Source of the DNA: Copromyces sp. CBS 386.78
Taxonomy: Eukaryota; Ascomycota; Sordariomycetes; Sordariales; Sordariaceae
NCBI GenBank assembly: GCA_030685235.1
Contig: MU839143.1
Coordinates: forward strand, 62,001-126,000
Direction of reading: 5' to 3'
Length of the DNA stretch: 64,000 nucleotides
This document shows positions 1 to 10,911 of the stretch, in pieces. Numbering within the stretch: position 1 is the first letter of the stretch; every line of letters begins with the position of its first letter. The position numbers and the translations under genes are program-made. The notes below the pieces were generated by a model, which saw only the letters and a program-made list of their open reading frames with translations, made no database searches and was not told the DNA's origin.

Positions 1-2827
1 CTACTACTTAAAGAAATTAAATCCTTAAAGTAGTCTACTAGCTAAATAAAGCGGTTCGTCTACTACTTAACGAATATCTAAAAGGAATAAGCGCTATTTA
101 ACGGCCTTAAAAGGAAGAAATTAACAATAGCTCTCGATAAAGCAATTATAATTATACGTACCAAATACCCTAATTAGAATTTAAACTACTAACGGATATA
201 TAATTATTAGAATATATTAAAGACTAACTACTAATTATAATTAAATTTTATATATAAAATTAGAATATTATTTAACGAGAAGACTAGTCTCTTTAATACT
301 TATAAAGATACGTAAGCATCCTTCTTAACTAACCGTCCTAAAGTTAATTAATTGAAAACGACTCTATTAGAGAATTATAAAGAGATAGTACTACTCTTTA
401 CTATTAATTAGGCGACGGGCAAGTACGTTATTAATATTTATAGTCGCTTTATAACGTATATAAGGATTAAGAACCCTTTAATAGTAATTAAACAATAAAT
501 ATTGTAAGACGACTTTAATAGCAATAAAAAGAAGCGCCGTAATTAATACCTAGAAGTTAACGATATACCCTTTAGCGGTAATAATAAAGTCGAAGAGGAC
601 GGCGACAATAATAAGGAAGAGGAAATCGAAGTTCGCCAGCTAGTAAAGAAGAGAATAATCTATACTACTAGTATAGATCGGCTTATATCTTCTATTAATA
701 TCGGATTCAAAATTCTCTCCTAGGGATTCGAATCCTCGCTTACTTAGCTAGCGGTCGCTAGATTATTATAATTATTATTATAGCCTCCCCCCTCCAATCT
801 TACTGCTAATAATTTTTCGCGTACGTTGTTTACTATAATTATATTACCTTTAAAAAGGATACGCAACGATGAAAAGTAATAGTTAATATACGAATTAAAG
901 AAGGATCCAATATATACGGCTACGTTTACTAATATACTAGAGACGAAGGATCTATTGGTCGAATAATTATTAGAATATATACCGGATTTCGAAGGTATAC
1001 CAATACCTATATTTTAAGATTAATTTTGATTTTCGTATCGCTAAGAAATATTGTAATCTTTTTATACTATTTAATAGCTTTCGTTAACCTAAATCTATTA
1101 TTATTATTATCGTATTTGTACGTATTGTAATTGAAAAGTTATTTCGTAAAGTATAATTATATTATTACGACGTAATATTATTATTATTAGGAAATATAAG
1201 GGTTTAAGTAATTACAAAATATCATAAAATTAGAAATCTAATAAATATAATAATCTAGGCTCAATTGGGCAATAAAATCCAATAAAATCTAGGCTCAACT
1301 AGGTAGTAAAACTAGGGCAGTGAAATCTAGTAAATCTAGGCCCAAATAGGTAGTAAAATTGTAAATATAAAGCAAATATAGCAATATATACCCGCGACCG
1401 CAATATATAAATCCTAACCCCGTACAAAGGGTCGATTTTATAATACTAATAGCTCTTTTAATTTAATTCCAAATTTAATACAACCAGTATTAATCGATTT
1501 AACTTAATTTAACGAATAAAATAATACTATTGTAATAAAATTTGGATAAAGATATAGAAAATAACTAGTATTATAATAAATTATTATTACCGTACTTATT
1601 TACCCTCTATCCGGCGTACCTTCTCTACCCGCCGCTAACGATAGTAGCCCTACTATATCCTTTAAATAAATATATTTCTAAACCCTACTATCCTCTCGTC
1701 TTATTCAATATTTATATCTACTATAACCTTATCCCTATTATTATTAATATAAGCGCGACTATTACTATTATTAATTTTATCTCCTTCGTCCCCTTTATTA
1801 TTATTATTATTAACTTTTAAACTATTTAAGTCGTTACGTTAAATCTAATTGTAAAGCGCTGTAACCGCGAATATAATATTAACTTAAGTTTTAATATCGT
1901 ATTCGGGCGTATTCGACCTTACTACCTTCTACCTCCTCTTTAATATACTTATTACAATTTCAACCTTTATATAATATTTCAAATACCTTATATTATATAA
2001 TTCTTTTTATATTTTCGGTCCATTAATACCCTGCCTCCATTTATTAAAATAATATTAAATCGCTAGGTATAGGATAAGAATACTACGTCGTATATAATAC
2101 CCTACATTAGTAAAGTAAAATTTACTATTTAAGATTTCGAAACTACTTATATCGAATATTAATTATATAATTCTAGAATCGTACATTAATCCTTTAACTC
2201 CTAGTAGAATATACGTAAAAAGACCGTCTAAATTAATAGCGACCATTACGTTCTAGTATATATATCCCTTTCGACCTTACTACGTTTTAATCTCTAATTT
2301 ACGCACCCGTACGTAAATTAAAATATTATCGACTACGCTTAAATAATCCCTAAAATACGGTACTAACGCCGCATTTCCTAAATCATATACTATATTAGGA
2401 GGGGGAAACTTAATAACGTAATAATATAATAGAACTATAGCGCCCAAAATTTCGTAAAAATTACAACTAATTGTTTCGATATTATAGTTAAACCGATAAG
2501 AGGCTTCTCGCTAAATCTTATTGTAAGCATATATATATAGGAAGGTTATAAGCTTCTACTCGAAGGATATCGATTTCGTACCGCGTATAATAGTATATTA
2601 TAATATTTAGGCGACTAATTAAACGAACAGTTAATACCGTATACGGTATAAATTAAATAATTTAATTTTATAGTTTAGGTAGAAGGTATTACAAATAACC
2701 TCTTCGCCTTCGTCCTTATCGGTATAGACCGATCTATATATAGTATCGTCGCTTCCTCAAAGGCGGATAGTTTAGATAATAGCGGCGACGGCTAAAAATA
2801 TAATTATAAAGAACGTAAAAATACACT
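1..2827. other. RIP-degraded AT-rich DNA, no intact gene
   Basis: This stretch is strongly AT-rich and full of TA dinucleotides, while CpG is still common. That is the usual look of RIP-mutated repeat DNA in Neurospora relatives (C to T in CpA context). No open frame of useful length is present. A stretch at about 500-660 on the plus strand reads as acidic, charged codons between stops and may be a relic of a coding region, but I cannot name a family. A GGATTCGAATCC palindrome lies at about 724-735. The stretch ends at the ATCGA target duplication of the adjoining LTR element, so it is the sequence that element inserted into. Confidence 0.7.
1251..1365. repeat. Degenerate short tandem repeat with ATCTAGGC core
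   Basis: Copies of ATCTAGGCTCAA / ATCTAGGCCCAA followed by a GGGCAATAAAA or AGGTAGTAAAA tail start at about 1253, 1287 and 1334, with a partial copy near 1324. Spacing is irregular (34 and 47 bp). The unit is not part of any recognised element. It keeps more G and C than its surroundings. Confidence 0.55.
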
Positions 2828-2832
2828 ATCGA
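2828..2832. repeat. Target-site duplication (left copy), ATCGA
   Basis: ATCGA immediately precedes the left LTR and is matched exactly by 10188-10192 after the right LTR. A five-base duplication is the standard length for Ty3/gypsy integration. Confidence 0.9.
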
Positions 2833-3059
2833 TATTACGGGGATAACACCGTTAGGGGTATGGTTGAATATACGTAATTATACGAGGAAGAAGGAGAGGA
2901 GGGAGGAGTGCGGTCTAGATATAGGGCAGGCTATGCCGTGCCCGGATTTAGACCGAGGCCTACTAGTACGTACATATATATAGTCCTATTAGCTAATAGC
3001 CAATAAATTCAATTATACAATGCTTAGTACTATATACCATTACAAGTAATCCTATAATA
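2833..3059 (-). repeat. 3' LTR of the gypsy-type element
   Basis: 227 bp. It aligns with 9956-10187 along its whole length. The shared core includes an unusually GC-rich, RIP-spared section (about 2886-2965) with GGAGTGCGGTCT, ATAGGGCAGGCTAT and CCCGGATTTAGACCGAGGCC. Because the element lies on the minus strand this is the downstream LTR. Differences from the other LTR are mostly C/T and G/A, in both directions, as expected when each copy is RIPed independently. Confidence 0.92.
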
Positions 3060-6000
3060 CTACCTCCCTACAAAAGAAGTTTATAGAGCTTCAAACTATC
3101 TATTTAATATATATATATAAAATGATAGATTATCCTTTATTCTAACTCCTCGATTTGTAATTTAATACTTATAAACCGTATTTGAATAACGTTGTTATTA
3201 CCCTACTAATATATTTTAGTTTCTAATCGTTCCTCTACGTTCCTTATCAGCGGCCGTTTACTTTACTAAACTTCCGCTAATTTCCTAAATATTTTATAGA
3301 AGAATTCGTTTATTTTCCTTATATCCTCTTCGGATAGGGGTTTTAATTCCCGGTTTACAATTTCGATTACGGACTTTCGTACTTCCCGGCTAGTTGTAAT
3401 GTCCATTATAGTAGTATTAATTTGCTCCTTTAGGTCGGCAATACGTTTAGAACGTTTTGGGGGCGGGGCTAAGGACGTTGTATAGCGTATTTAGGGTACG
3501 GGCGATATTGTATAGTATATTTAGGGTGCGGGTAATGTTGTATAGTGTATTTAGGGTATTAGGGTTCTTTATTTTAGGGTTGGGGTCTATTTTTAAAGTA
3601 TAACTTTAATTTTTAATTAATTTTGAATTATTAGTAGGATAGGGGTATTTAGGTAATTGTAGTAAAATACGATAACGGAATTTTTTATTCTTTTAATATT
3701 ATTAAGGGGTTTGTTAGTAGGATCGTAATACTTCTATTTTATAGTATAGAATTAATAACGGTTATTTCTTTATTAAAAATAATTTAAGAGTTTATTAAAT
3801 TCCTATTCTACTACTTCCTTATAATTATTTATTTTAACTATAATTCTACTTTTATTAGTTCGTACGTCGTTTTATAGATTAATTTAACTAAGGAGGCTTT
3901 TACGGTAAAATTTTATTATAGAGACGTAGAATATTAGCGAATACTTTATATTAACGGGTAAGATTAATTTAATATTATAGGATTATATTTAATTTACTTT
4001 AAAAGGGCCTTCCTATTATAGGGATAATTTATTGTATAGCTTACTATTATTGAAATTAGTCGTATTAAGTAAAACGAAATTATTAGCGCGGTATTTCAGT
4101 ATATTAAATCGATTTTTATTAGCATTGGTTTCGTACTAATCCTATACTTTTTTTATAGAAGTACATATATAGTCCTAAATAACTTCGAAACGAGCGAATA
4201 ATTCGTTAGCTTTTATATATTCCTTTTACTATATTAGCGAAAAACCTTTTAATAGTACAACTATTACGGGTTTAATACCTATACGGGGGTAGAAATTATA
4301 ATTAATAAAGAAGGGGGTTACGTCCATAGTTAATAATATTATATTATTTCTTACGAATTCCGTTAGTAATAACTATTATACTTAATTTATTTATATTTAA
4401 TTAATAAAAATACATAAATATTATTTTATTTTTACATTAATACGTTTTATTTAGGCGTTAGTCTATAAGTAGAAAACGGAGTTTAATAATTTTTTAATAG
4501 CTAAACATTTATAGATTGTAGACTAGAATAAGGATATAAATTAGGTGCCGCGGTCGGAAACGATAGTATTAAGTAAATTATAAAGGGTATAAATACGGTT
4601 AATAAAATGGTTTACTAATTCTTTTATTTCTATAATAATAATCGGGATATAGTAATATATTTTTATTAATCGGTTTACAATAATAGCGATATATTTGAAT
4701 TTTTAATTTAAATAAAGGTTTTTTAGTAAAGGGGAAATATAATTGACCGATATATTAATTTATAGTATGTAAATTACTAGTATAGATTTAAAGTAGCTTA
4801 CTTTAGCTCGTTATAATGCCTTCGTTTTAGAATATATTAGGTAACCTTTATAATAGGCTTTAACAGCTTCTGCTATACTTAATTAATATTAATATTCGTT
4901 TATTTATGCCTATATTTTGTCCCTACTTGGATAGCCGGCCGTTGGTAACGAGTAAGCGCAGTAGATTAATAGTAGATAGGTAGCGGTATTATTAGGGTTA
5001 ATAAATACCCTCCTTTTATAGTAAGTTTTCCCTCCTGCCGTAGAATATTCGGCGAAAGCGATTTTAAGCTTTTTCTTAATGTGGGGGCGCTATTTAGTGC
5101 GATTTGGGTTTATTAGGTAGTTAACAGCTTTTTATATTAAGGTTAATTAATTGTAATTTTCGTTAATAATATTATCAGTTAATTTGTCCGGTTCTTCTAA
5201 AGTATTTAGGGAAAGAAAGAATATTTTTTTATTGAAATTGAAGTTATTACTAATCGTTATAATCGATAGGGAGAGGTAACCTTCCTTAAAACGGGCGGGG
5301 TCGATAAATTTACAGTTTCTTACTTTTAGGCGATAATCGTTTATATTTAGAAATATATCCTTTAGCTTCCTATTTAGTATATTGGGGCGAAGATTTTATA
5401 ATCCTAATATATAAAAGATTGAGAAATTAAATTGTAATAGGAATTATAATTATTATATATAATAGGGTATAAATTATTTATTTATTATAAAAGTCTTTAA
5501 ATTCTTATAATCTATAATAATATTAAAGGGTTGTTAAGCGCCTTCTAATTCTGGGCGCTACTCCTCTAGGGCTTTAACAATAGCGAGGAACTCTTTATTA
5601 TAAATATTATAATTGTATTCCGCTATTAAATATTATATTAAAAAATATATAATTGGGTAGAGTTCGCTAATATCCTTATATTGGGAAAGGGTGCTTCTAG
5701 AAGCCTAGTTCGAGGTATCGGTTTTTACGACCGTTTTTTTAGACTAATCGTAGATACGTAGGGTTGGTTTATTAGTGAATGCGGCCTTTAAGGTATTAAA
5801 AGCGGATTATTATATTGTAGTTTATATTTATTCTACGTCTTTTTTTATAAGGTTATATAATAGTACTGCTATTATTGAGAAACCTTTAATAAAACGATAA
5901 TAGAAATTAGTAAACCCTAAGAAATTCTATAAGAGTTTTTTTAATATAAGGGGTTGCTAATTTATAATAGCTTTGACCTTTATTAGGTCTATTTCGATAC

Positions 6001-9000
6001 TGCTTAGTATAATAATTAGTTTAAGATATTTAGTTTTTTTAGTATAAAATTCGTATTTATTAATATTAATTTGCAGGCCGGCTTTTTCTAAGTAGGTGAA
6101 AATATTGTTTATATACTTTTAGTACTCTTTTTCGTTATTTAAAAAGATAAGGATATTATTTAGGTAAGTAATTGTATAGATATTTAGGATATTATATAAG
6201 ATATTATTAATATAGTTTTAAAATATATTAAATATTCTTTATAAGCCGAATAGATAGATAAGTAATTTAAATAGGCTAAAGTGGGTAATAAACGCTATTA
6301 GCTATTTATATCCTTCTATAACGCGAATATAATTAAAAGCAGTAATAATATTTAGTTTAGTAAAGATTTTTGCTTTATAAATAGCGTTAAGGGTTTTTTT
6401 AATTAAAAGGAATAGGTAGCGGCTTTTAAAAGTAACGTTATTAATTCCCTTATAATTTACGTAAATTTTAATACTTCCGCCTAGCTTCTATACTAGTAGG
6501 ATCTAAAAAATAGCTTTTAATTGCGAAAGATAAATAAACCTATTATAGAAATTTTCGTTAATTTACTTCTTAATTACATTTAATTCGCCGGGGTTAAACG
6601 CCTTTAATTTTATATAGGGCGCCTATTTTCCCGGGCGGAATTCGATCTTAAAATTGTAAGAGCGGTAGGGGGGTAAGACCGTAGCGTTAAAAAATTTAAA
6701 AACGTCGAAGTAATTTTAATATTATTTAGGAAGCTTTTCCTTAATTTAGGCGTTAGTTTTAGGCGGCTTATTAGCCTTTTTATAAAATTTGGCCACGTCT
6801 TCTTTTATAATATTAGTAGCAAATCTAATAATTTTGTAGCGTTCGAAATCTTTATTTACATTACTATTAAAGTAAATATATTTAATAATCTTTATTATTC
6901 GGATAACGACCTTAGATCCTTTATTAGTATAAGCGTTAATTTATAAGTAATAATATTTACCTAATAATTTCTTATACTTAGCGCCGTTACCGTTTTAAAT
7001 CTCTTATTCTATTTCTAAAGTAAGGTTCGCTAAACTATTAAGTATATTATAATTATAATTATACTTATTGTACTTGATTCCTATCCCTACCCTTCTATTA
7101 ACAATGCTTTTATCGTTTTTATACTCTTTAAACTCTAAGGTATTTCCTTTTACTTTTTTAACCCGGGCTTCCTCCTCCGCCTTAACTTCTTCTAAAATTT
7201 TATATAATTCTGGGTACGAAGTATAGAATATTCGTAAATTATATTTCTCGTATAACTAATTAAAATTAGCGGCCGTTATATTTTTAATATCCGCGGGATT
7301 AACCGGCTCGTTTGAAAAGTATATTTTACGTACTATAATATAATAGTAAGGGTCGGATCTTCGTTAACTAGCTATAGTACAGTAGATAGCGGGCTTAAAC
7401 CGCTTAAGAATTGCAATAGGGACGGAGTCCGTAATAGGAGCGGGGTTTATAATAGGAACGGGGTCCGTAATTGGAATAGGGTCCGCAATTAGGGCGGGAT
7501 CTACAATTAGGACGTTAGAACAATTGTTTTCGGCTATACTTTATATAGTTTCGTAATAACGCATATAGACGTACTTCCAAACCTTTAGGGCGTACTATAA
7601 AGAGAGTAAAAAATTTGCAGGAAGGTAGTAGTTTATACAATAATTAGTGAAAATAACAGTACTATCTAGCTATAATATTATAGGGTTATAAAATTTAAAC
7701 TACAATATACCTAAAATAACGGAATAATCGTTAACTAAATTATAGGCTAATATAATAATCGTTTCTATATAATAACCGATTTATAATTAGATTTTATAGT
7801 AATAGGTAATAAAGTCCTTAAATATATTATTTACTAAATATAAAGCCTTTAATTTAAGGAATTTTAATAGCGGGATAGTATAGCGAATAATAAAACCGTA
7901 GTCAATAAAAGCGAGGGCAGAATATCCACTATTAATTAGAACAGTATATTTATTCCGTTAATTACGTAATCTATAAATAATTTAAATAAAGAAGATGATA
8001 GAATTATTATTATAATTATTTAAATTTAAATTTTTAAATTAAACTACTTCTAAATCTACTATATTATTTACTTCCTCTTCTATTATTACTATAAATAATA
8101 GCCTTTCTAAGCAATTTAGTAGAGAGGCAACGTATTTTCCGCACTATACTCTATAAGCTAAATAGGAGCTAGAGCGGGGGGTATAGCAGGAGCGGCGGGC
8201 TTACTAGTAGCAACGGTATTAATACGAACGCCATTATTACCGTTATTACTATAGCCGGTCTAGCCTATATTAGGTCTACTACGGTTATTATTATTATTAC
8301 CGCTTCTACTACGACGGTTACGGCGGTCGCGCTCCCTCTACTCCTTGGGGATACCGGTATTAATACTATTACAGCATTTATAAGCGTAATAACTAGGGTT
8401 AGTATAGCGTTTACAAAAATTATTCTATATACGGTAGTCGATGACCGCCTTATTAATTATACGAAATAATTGGACGTTAATAGCTTTTATAATATTAAAA
8501 TTTATAGTAATATTATTTTAATTAACGGTACGTTCGGGGGTAGCGGTATTATCAGTATTAATATTACTATTCTTAAAATAAATATTAATTTTATTATACC
8601 AATCGCGCTCTTCTAAATTAGTGGCGAATTTACAATAGAGGGTAAACTATCTATTAAAATCGTTATAAGTTAGGGTATTTTACTAATAGGTAATAATATT
8701 GTAGATTTTATTCGTAACCTTTATTTTTAAATAATAGATTTTTATAGTATTATTAAAATCGTATTTATTAACGATAATAATAAATTTATCTTTAAAATCG
8801 AATTATTTTATACTTTTAATTATTTTAATAATTCGAAATCGTAACATATTTCGAGGGTAAGGTTTATACGGTTATATTTAGTACTGAAATAGGTGAAGAG
8901 GGCTTCCGTATTCTCCTACTTTTATTTAATTAGGTCCTCTTCTTTAATAATAGGTATTATATATAATAATAGGATTTTGAAAGCGTTACTTTTAAAGTAC

Positions 9001-9955
9001 AAAAGGATTTACGTAAACTTATAATACTTATTTTAATTGAACTACTAAGCGTTTTAGAATTAATATAACTGGATTTTATTATACTAATTTTAAAAAGCTT
9101 TAGTATATTTAATAATAGAAGTATTTTTACTGGTATAAATAGCAGGGTCTTTATTCGTATAAATCTTTAGGGTAACTATAATAATTTCGTTATTAGAATT
9201 AAGGGTAGGGATAGAAGTAGGCGGAATAACTTTATTACGAACGGCTTTTTTAAAGGCCTTAATTTAGGTTTCGGCGGTCTTTTTAAATTTAATATTAGTT
9301 TTATTAACTATAATAAGATTATTACAAAATTATTAGGCCTCCTATTGAAGGTTAGCGAACTCCTACTAAAAGTTAATAACAATACTTTCTTAATTAGTAA
9401 TTTACTAGTAGGCGGCTTCAAAGGAATTTTAAACAACGCTAACAAATATATTAATTTAAATTAAATCTATATAAATTAATTAGGCGAAAGTAATAATAAC
9501 GTAAGGAAAAATAATATATTAAACGAATTTAGAAACGGTATTAAAGATTTCCTCTACAATTAGGTTATTTAGGTATTAAAGAACGGTACTATTAAAGGTT
9601 TTTATAACGTTTTCGAAGAATTATTTATATTTAAAGCTGACGATAACATTAATTATAGAGATAGCGACGTCGAAATTAATAATAGGGGCCGCTATTTAAA
9701 TAATTATAATTAGTATTTACTACCTTATAGCGTAAATATTTACTACCTTATAATATAAATAGTATTTATTAATTACTTTATAGTAATAAAAAAGAGGTTT
9801 ATTATAATACGACGAAAGAAGTATATTATAGTACAATAAAAGGGAGGTATATCGTAATATAACGAAATTGCAGGCTCGTTAGAAATATTTACGACAGCGG
9901 CGATAAATTTATTTTAAAGTATATACGCGCAACGTAATAGTAAAATACAACTAAT
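3060..9955 (-). pseudogene. gag-pol polyprotein relic of the gypsy-type element
   Basis: Minus-strand reading shows, 5' to 3': a CCHC zinc knuckle at 8374-8415 reading CKRYTNPSYYAYKC, with Tyr (TAT) where the second Cys (TGT) and the His (CAT) are expected; a protease motif at 7925-7933 reading NSG where DSG is expected (GAT to AAT); the RT motif at 6155-6166 reading YLNN where YLDD is expected, followed by an ILIF stretch; an RNase H start near 5703-5730 reading TDTSN then a stop where Trp is expected; and the integrase motif SDRGT at 4541-4558 followed by a stop where Gln is expected. Each change is a G:C to A:T transition of the RIP type. No frame is intact. Gag therefore occupies roughly 8.3-9.9 kb and pol roughly 3.3-8.2 kb. 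Confidence 0.88.
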
Positions 9956-10187
9956 TATTATGGAGATAATACCGTTAAGAGTATAATTAAATATACGTAA
10001 TTGTACGAGGAAGGAAAGAAGGAGAGGAGGGAGGAGTGCGGTCTGGATATAGGGCAGGCTATACCGTGCCCGGATTTAGACCGAGGCCTACTAGTGCGTG
10101 CGTATATGCGGTCCTATTGGCCAATAACCAATAGACTCGACCATATAGTGCTCAATACTATATGCTATCACAGGTAATCCTGTGATA
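9956..10187 (-). repeat. 5' LTR of the gypsy-type element
   Basis: 232 bp; the upstream LTR in the element's own orientation and so the presumed former promoter. Its outer end (10166-10187) has two perfectly complementary 9-nt arms, TATCACAGG and CCTGTGATA, around a 4-nt loop. The matching end of the other LTR (3038-3059) keeps the arms in mutated form. A pyrimidine/purine-biased AGGAAGGAAAGAAGGAGAGG section follows the inner third. Confidence 0.92.
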
Positions 10188-10192
10188 ATCGA
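10188..10192. repeat. Target-site duplication (right copy), ATCGA
   Basis: Identical to 2828-2832 and directly abutting the right LTR. Confidence 0.9.
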
Positions 10193-10911
10193 ATAAGATT
10201 TATTATAGTATTATATTTCGTTAAATATTAATAGTTAGAAACGTAATTCGAAGGGGGGTTCCCTTCGCTCCCGCTATAACTTCAATACCCCTATTAATTA
10301 ACAAAACGCTCTATTTTTATAGTCTAACCCGTTAAGATAGAAATTAATAGAATGAATTATTACTATACCGGATTAGGAAGTTGATACGACCTTATATAAG
10401 TATATGTAGGGCGTACACAGGGGGGGTACGGCTAAGAATCTGGTGTAGGAAGCTAACAGGGGGGTAAAGGGGGGTTACAGGGGGTAAAGGAGGTCCGACG
10501 CCGGATTTATCTTACGATTTGCAATGTATTAGCTGACAGGGATAATTTCCCTATACAAAATTCTGTTTTGTTGATCGAACCAAACACGCCCCAACTCCCG
10601 TCGTTGATGACTGTCGGTAGCCGCTTCGTTCCGAGCGGGTCGCGGCGACAACCCCTGCCCCCACACTCCCTTCGAGGGCCAATGATCGACATCTGAAGAA
10701 CACCAGAACATCGCCATAGATTGCAATGAGCAGGAGTTGTTTACCTGTTGACCGTGGTGCTGGATTCGTCGCGATTTTTTAGCTCCGTTTCATCTTCAGC
10801 CGAAAGCTCGTCGACCCTGAAGCCGAAGACAAGAAGATCGCTCACGATCATCAAATCGGTCGTCCGGAGTTTCCACGAGAGTGGTCGTGAACGTCGGCTC
10901 GACGTATTGCT
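10193..10911. other. Heterochromatin-to-euchromatin transition, 3' flank of first gene
   Basis: AT-rich, RIP-like sequence continues past the LTR to about 10400, then composition switches to normal within about 100 bp. Runs of five to seven G lie at 10420-10426, 10459-10464, 10469-10474 and 10480-10484, exactly at the switch. The rest should hold the 3' UTR of the minus-strand gene ending at 10912. Short open frames here look like chance and none is supported. Confidence 0.6.

Larger units (their letters stand above)
2833..10187 (-). mobile_element. Full-length Ty3/gypsy-type LTR retrotransposon, RIP-inactivated
   Basis: Two similar direct repeats (2833-3059 and 9956-10187) bound a 6.9 kb interior. 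The same 5-mer, ATCGA, flanks the outside at 2828-2832 and 10188-10192, a perfect target-site duplication. Reading the minus strand, relics occur in the order zinc knuckle (8374-8415), aspartic protease (about 7925-7933), reverse transcriptase (about 6155-6280), RNase H (about 5505-5740) and integrase (4541-4558). The PR-RT-RH-IN order is that of Ty3/gypsy, not Ty1/copia. A purine-rich AGGGAGGTAG, read on the minus strand, abuts the 3' LTR at about 3060-3070 and is a likely polypurine tract. LTR ends read TA...TA where TG...CA is expected, which RIP would produce. All frames carry many stops, so the copy is dead. Confidence 0.93.

Noticed and set aside
724..735. Possible tRNA T-arm (GGATTCGAATCC)
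   Set aside because: It is a palindrome, and no matching acceptor, D or anticodon arms are found around it.
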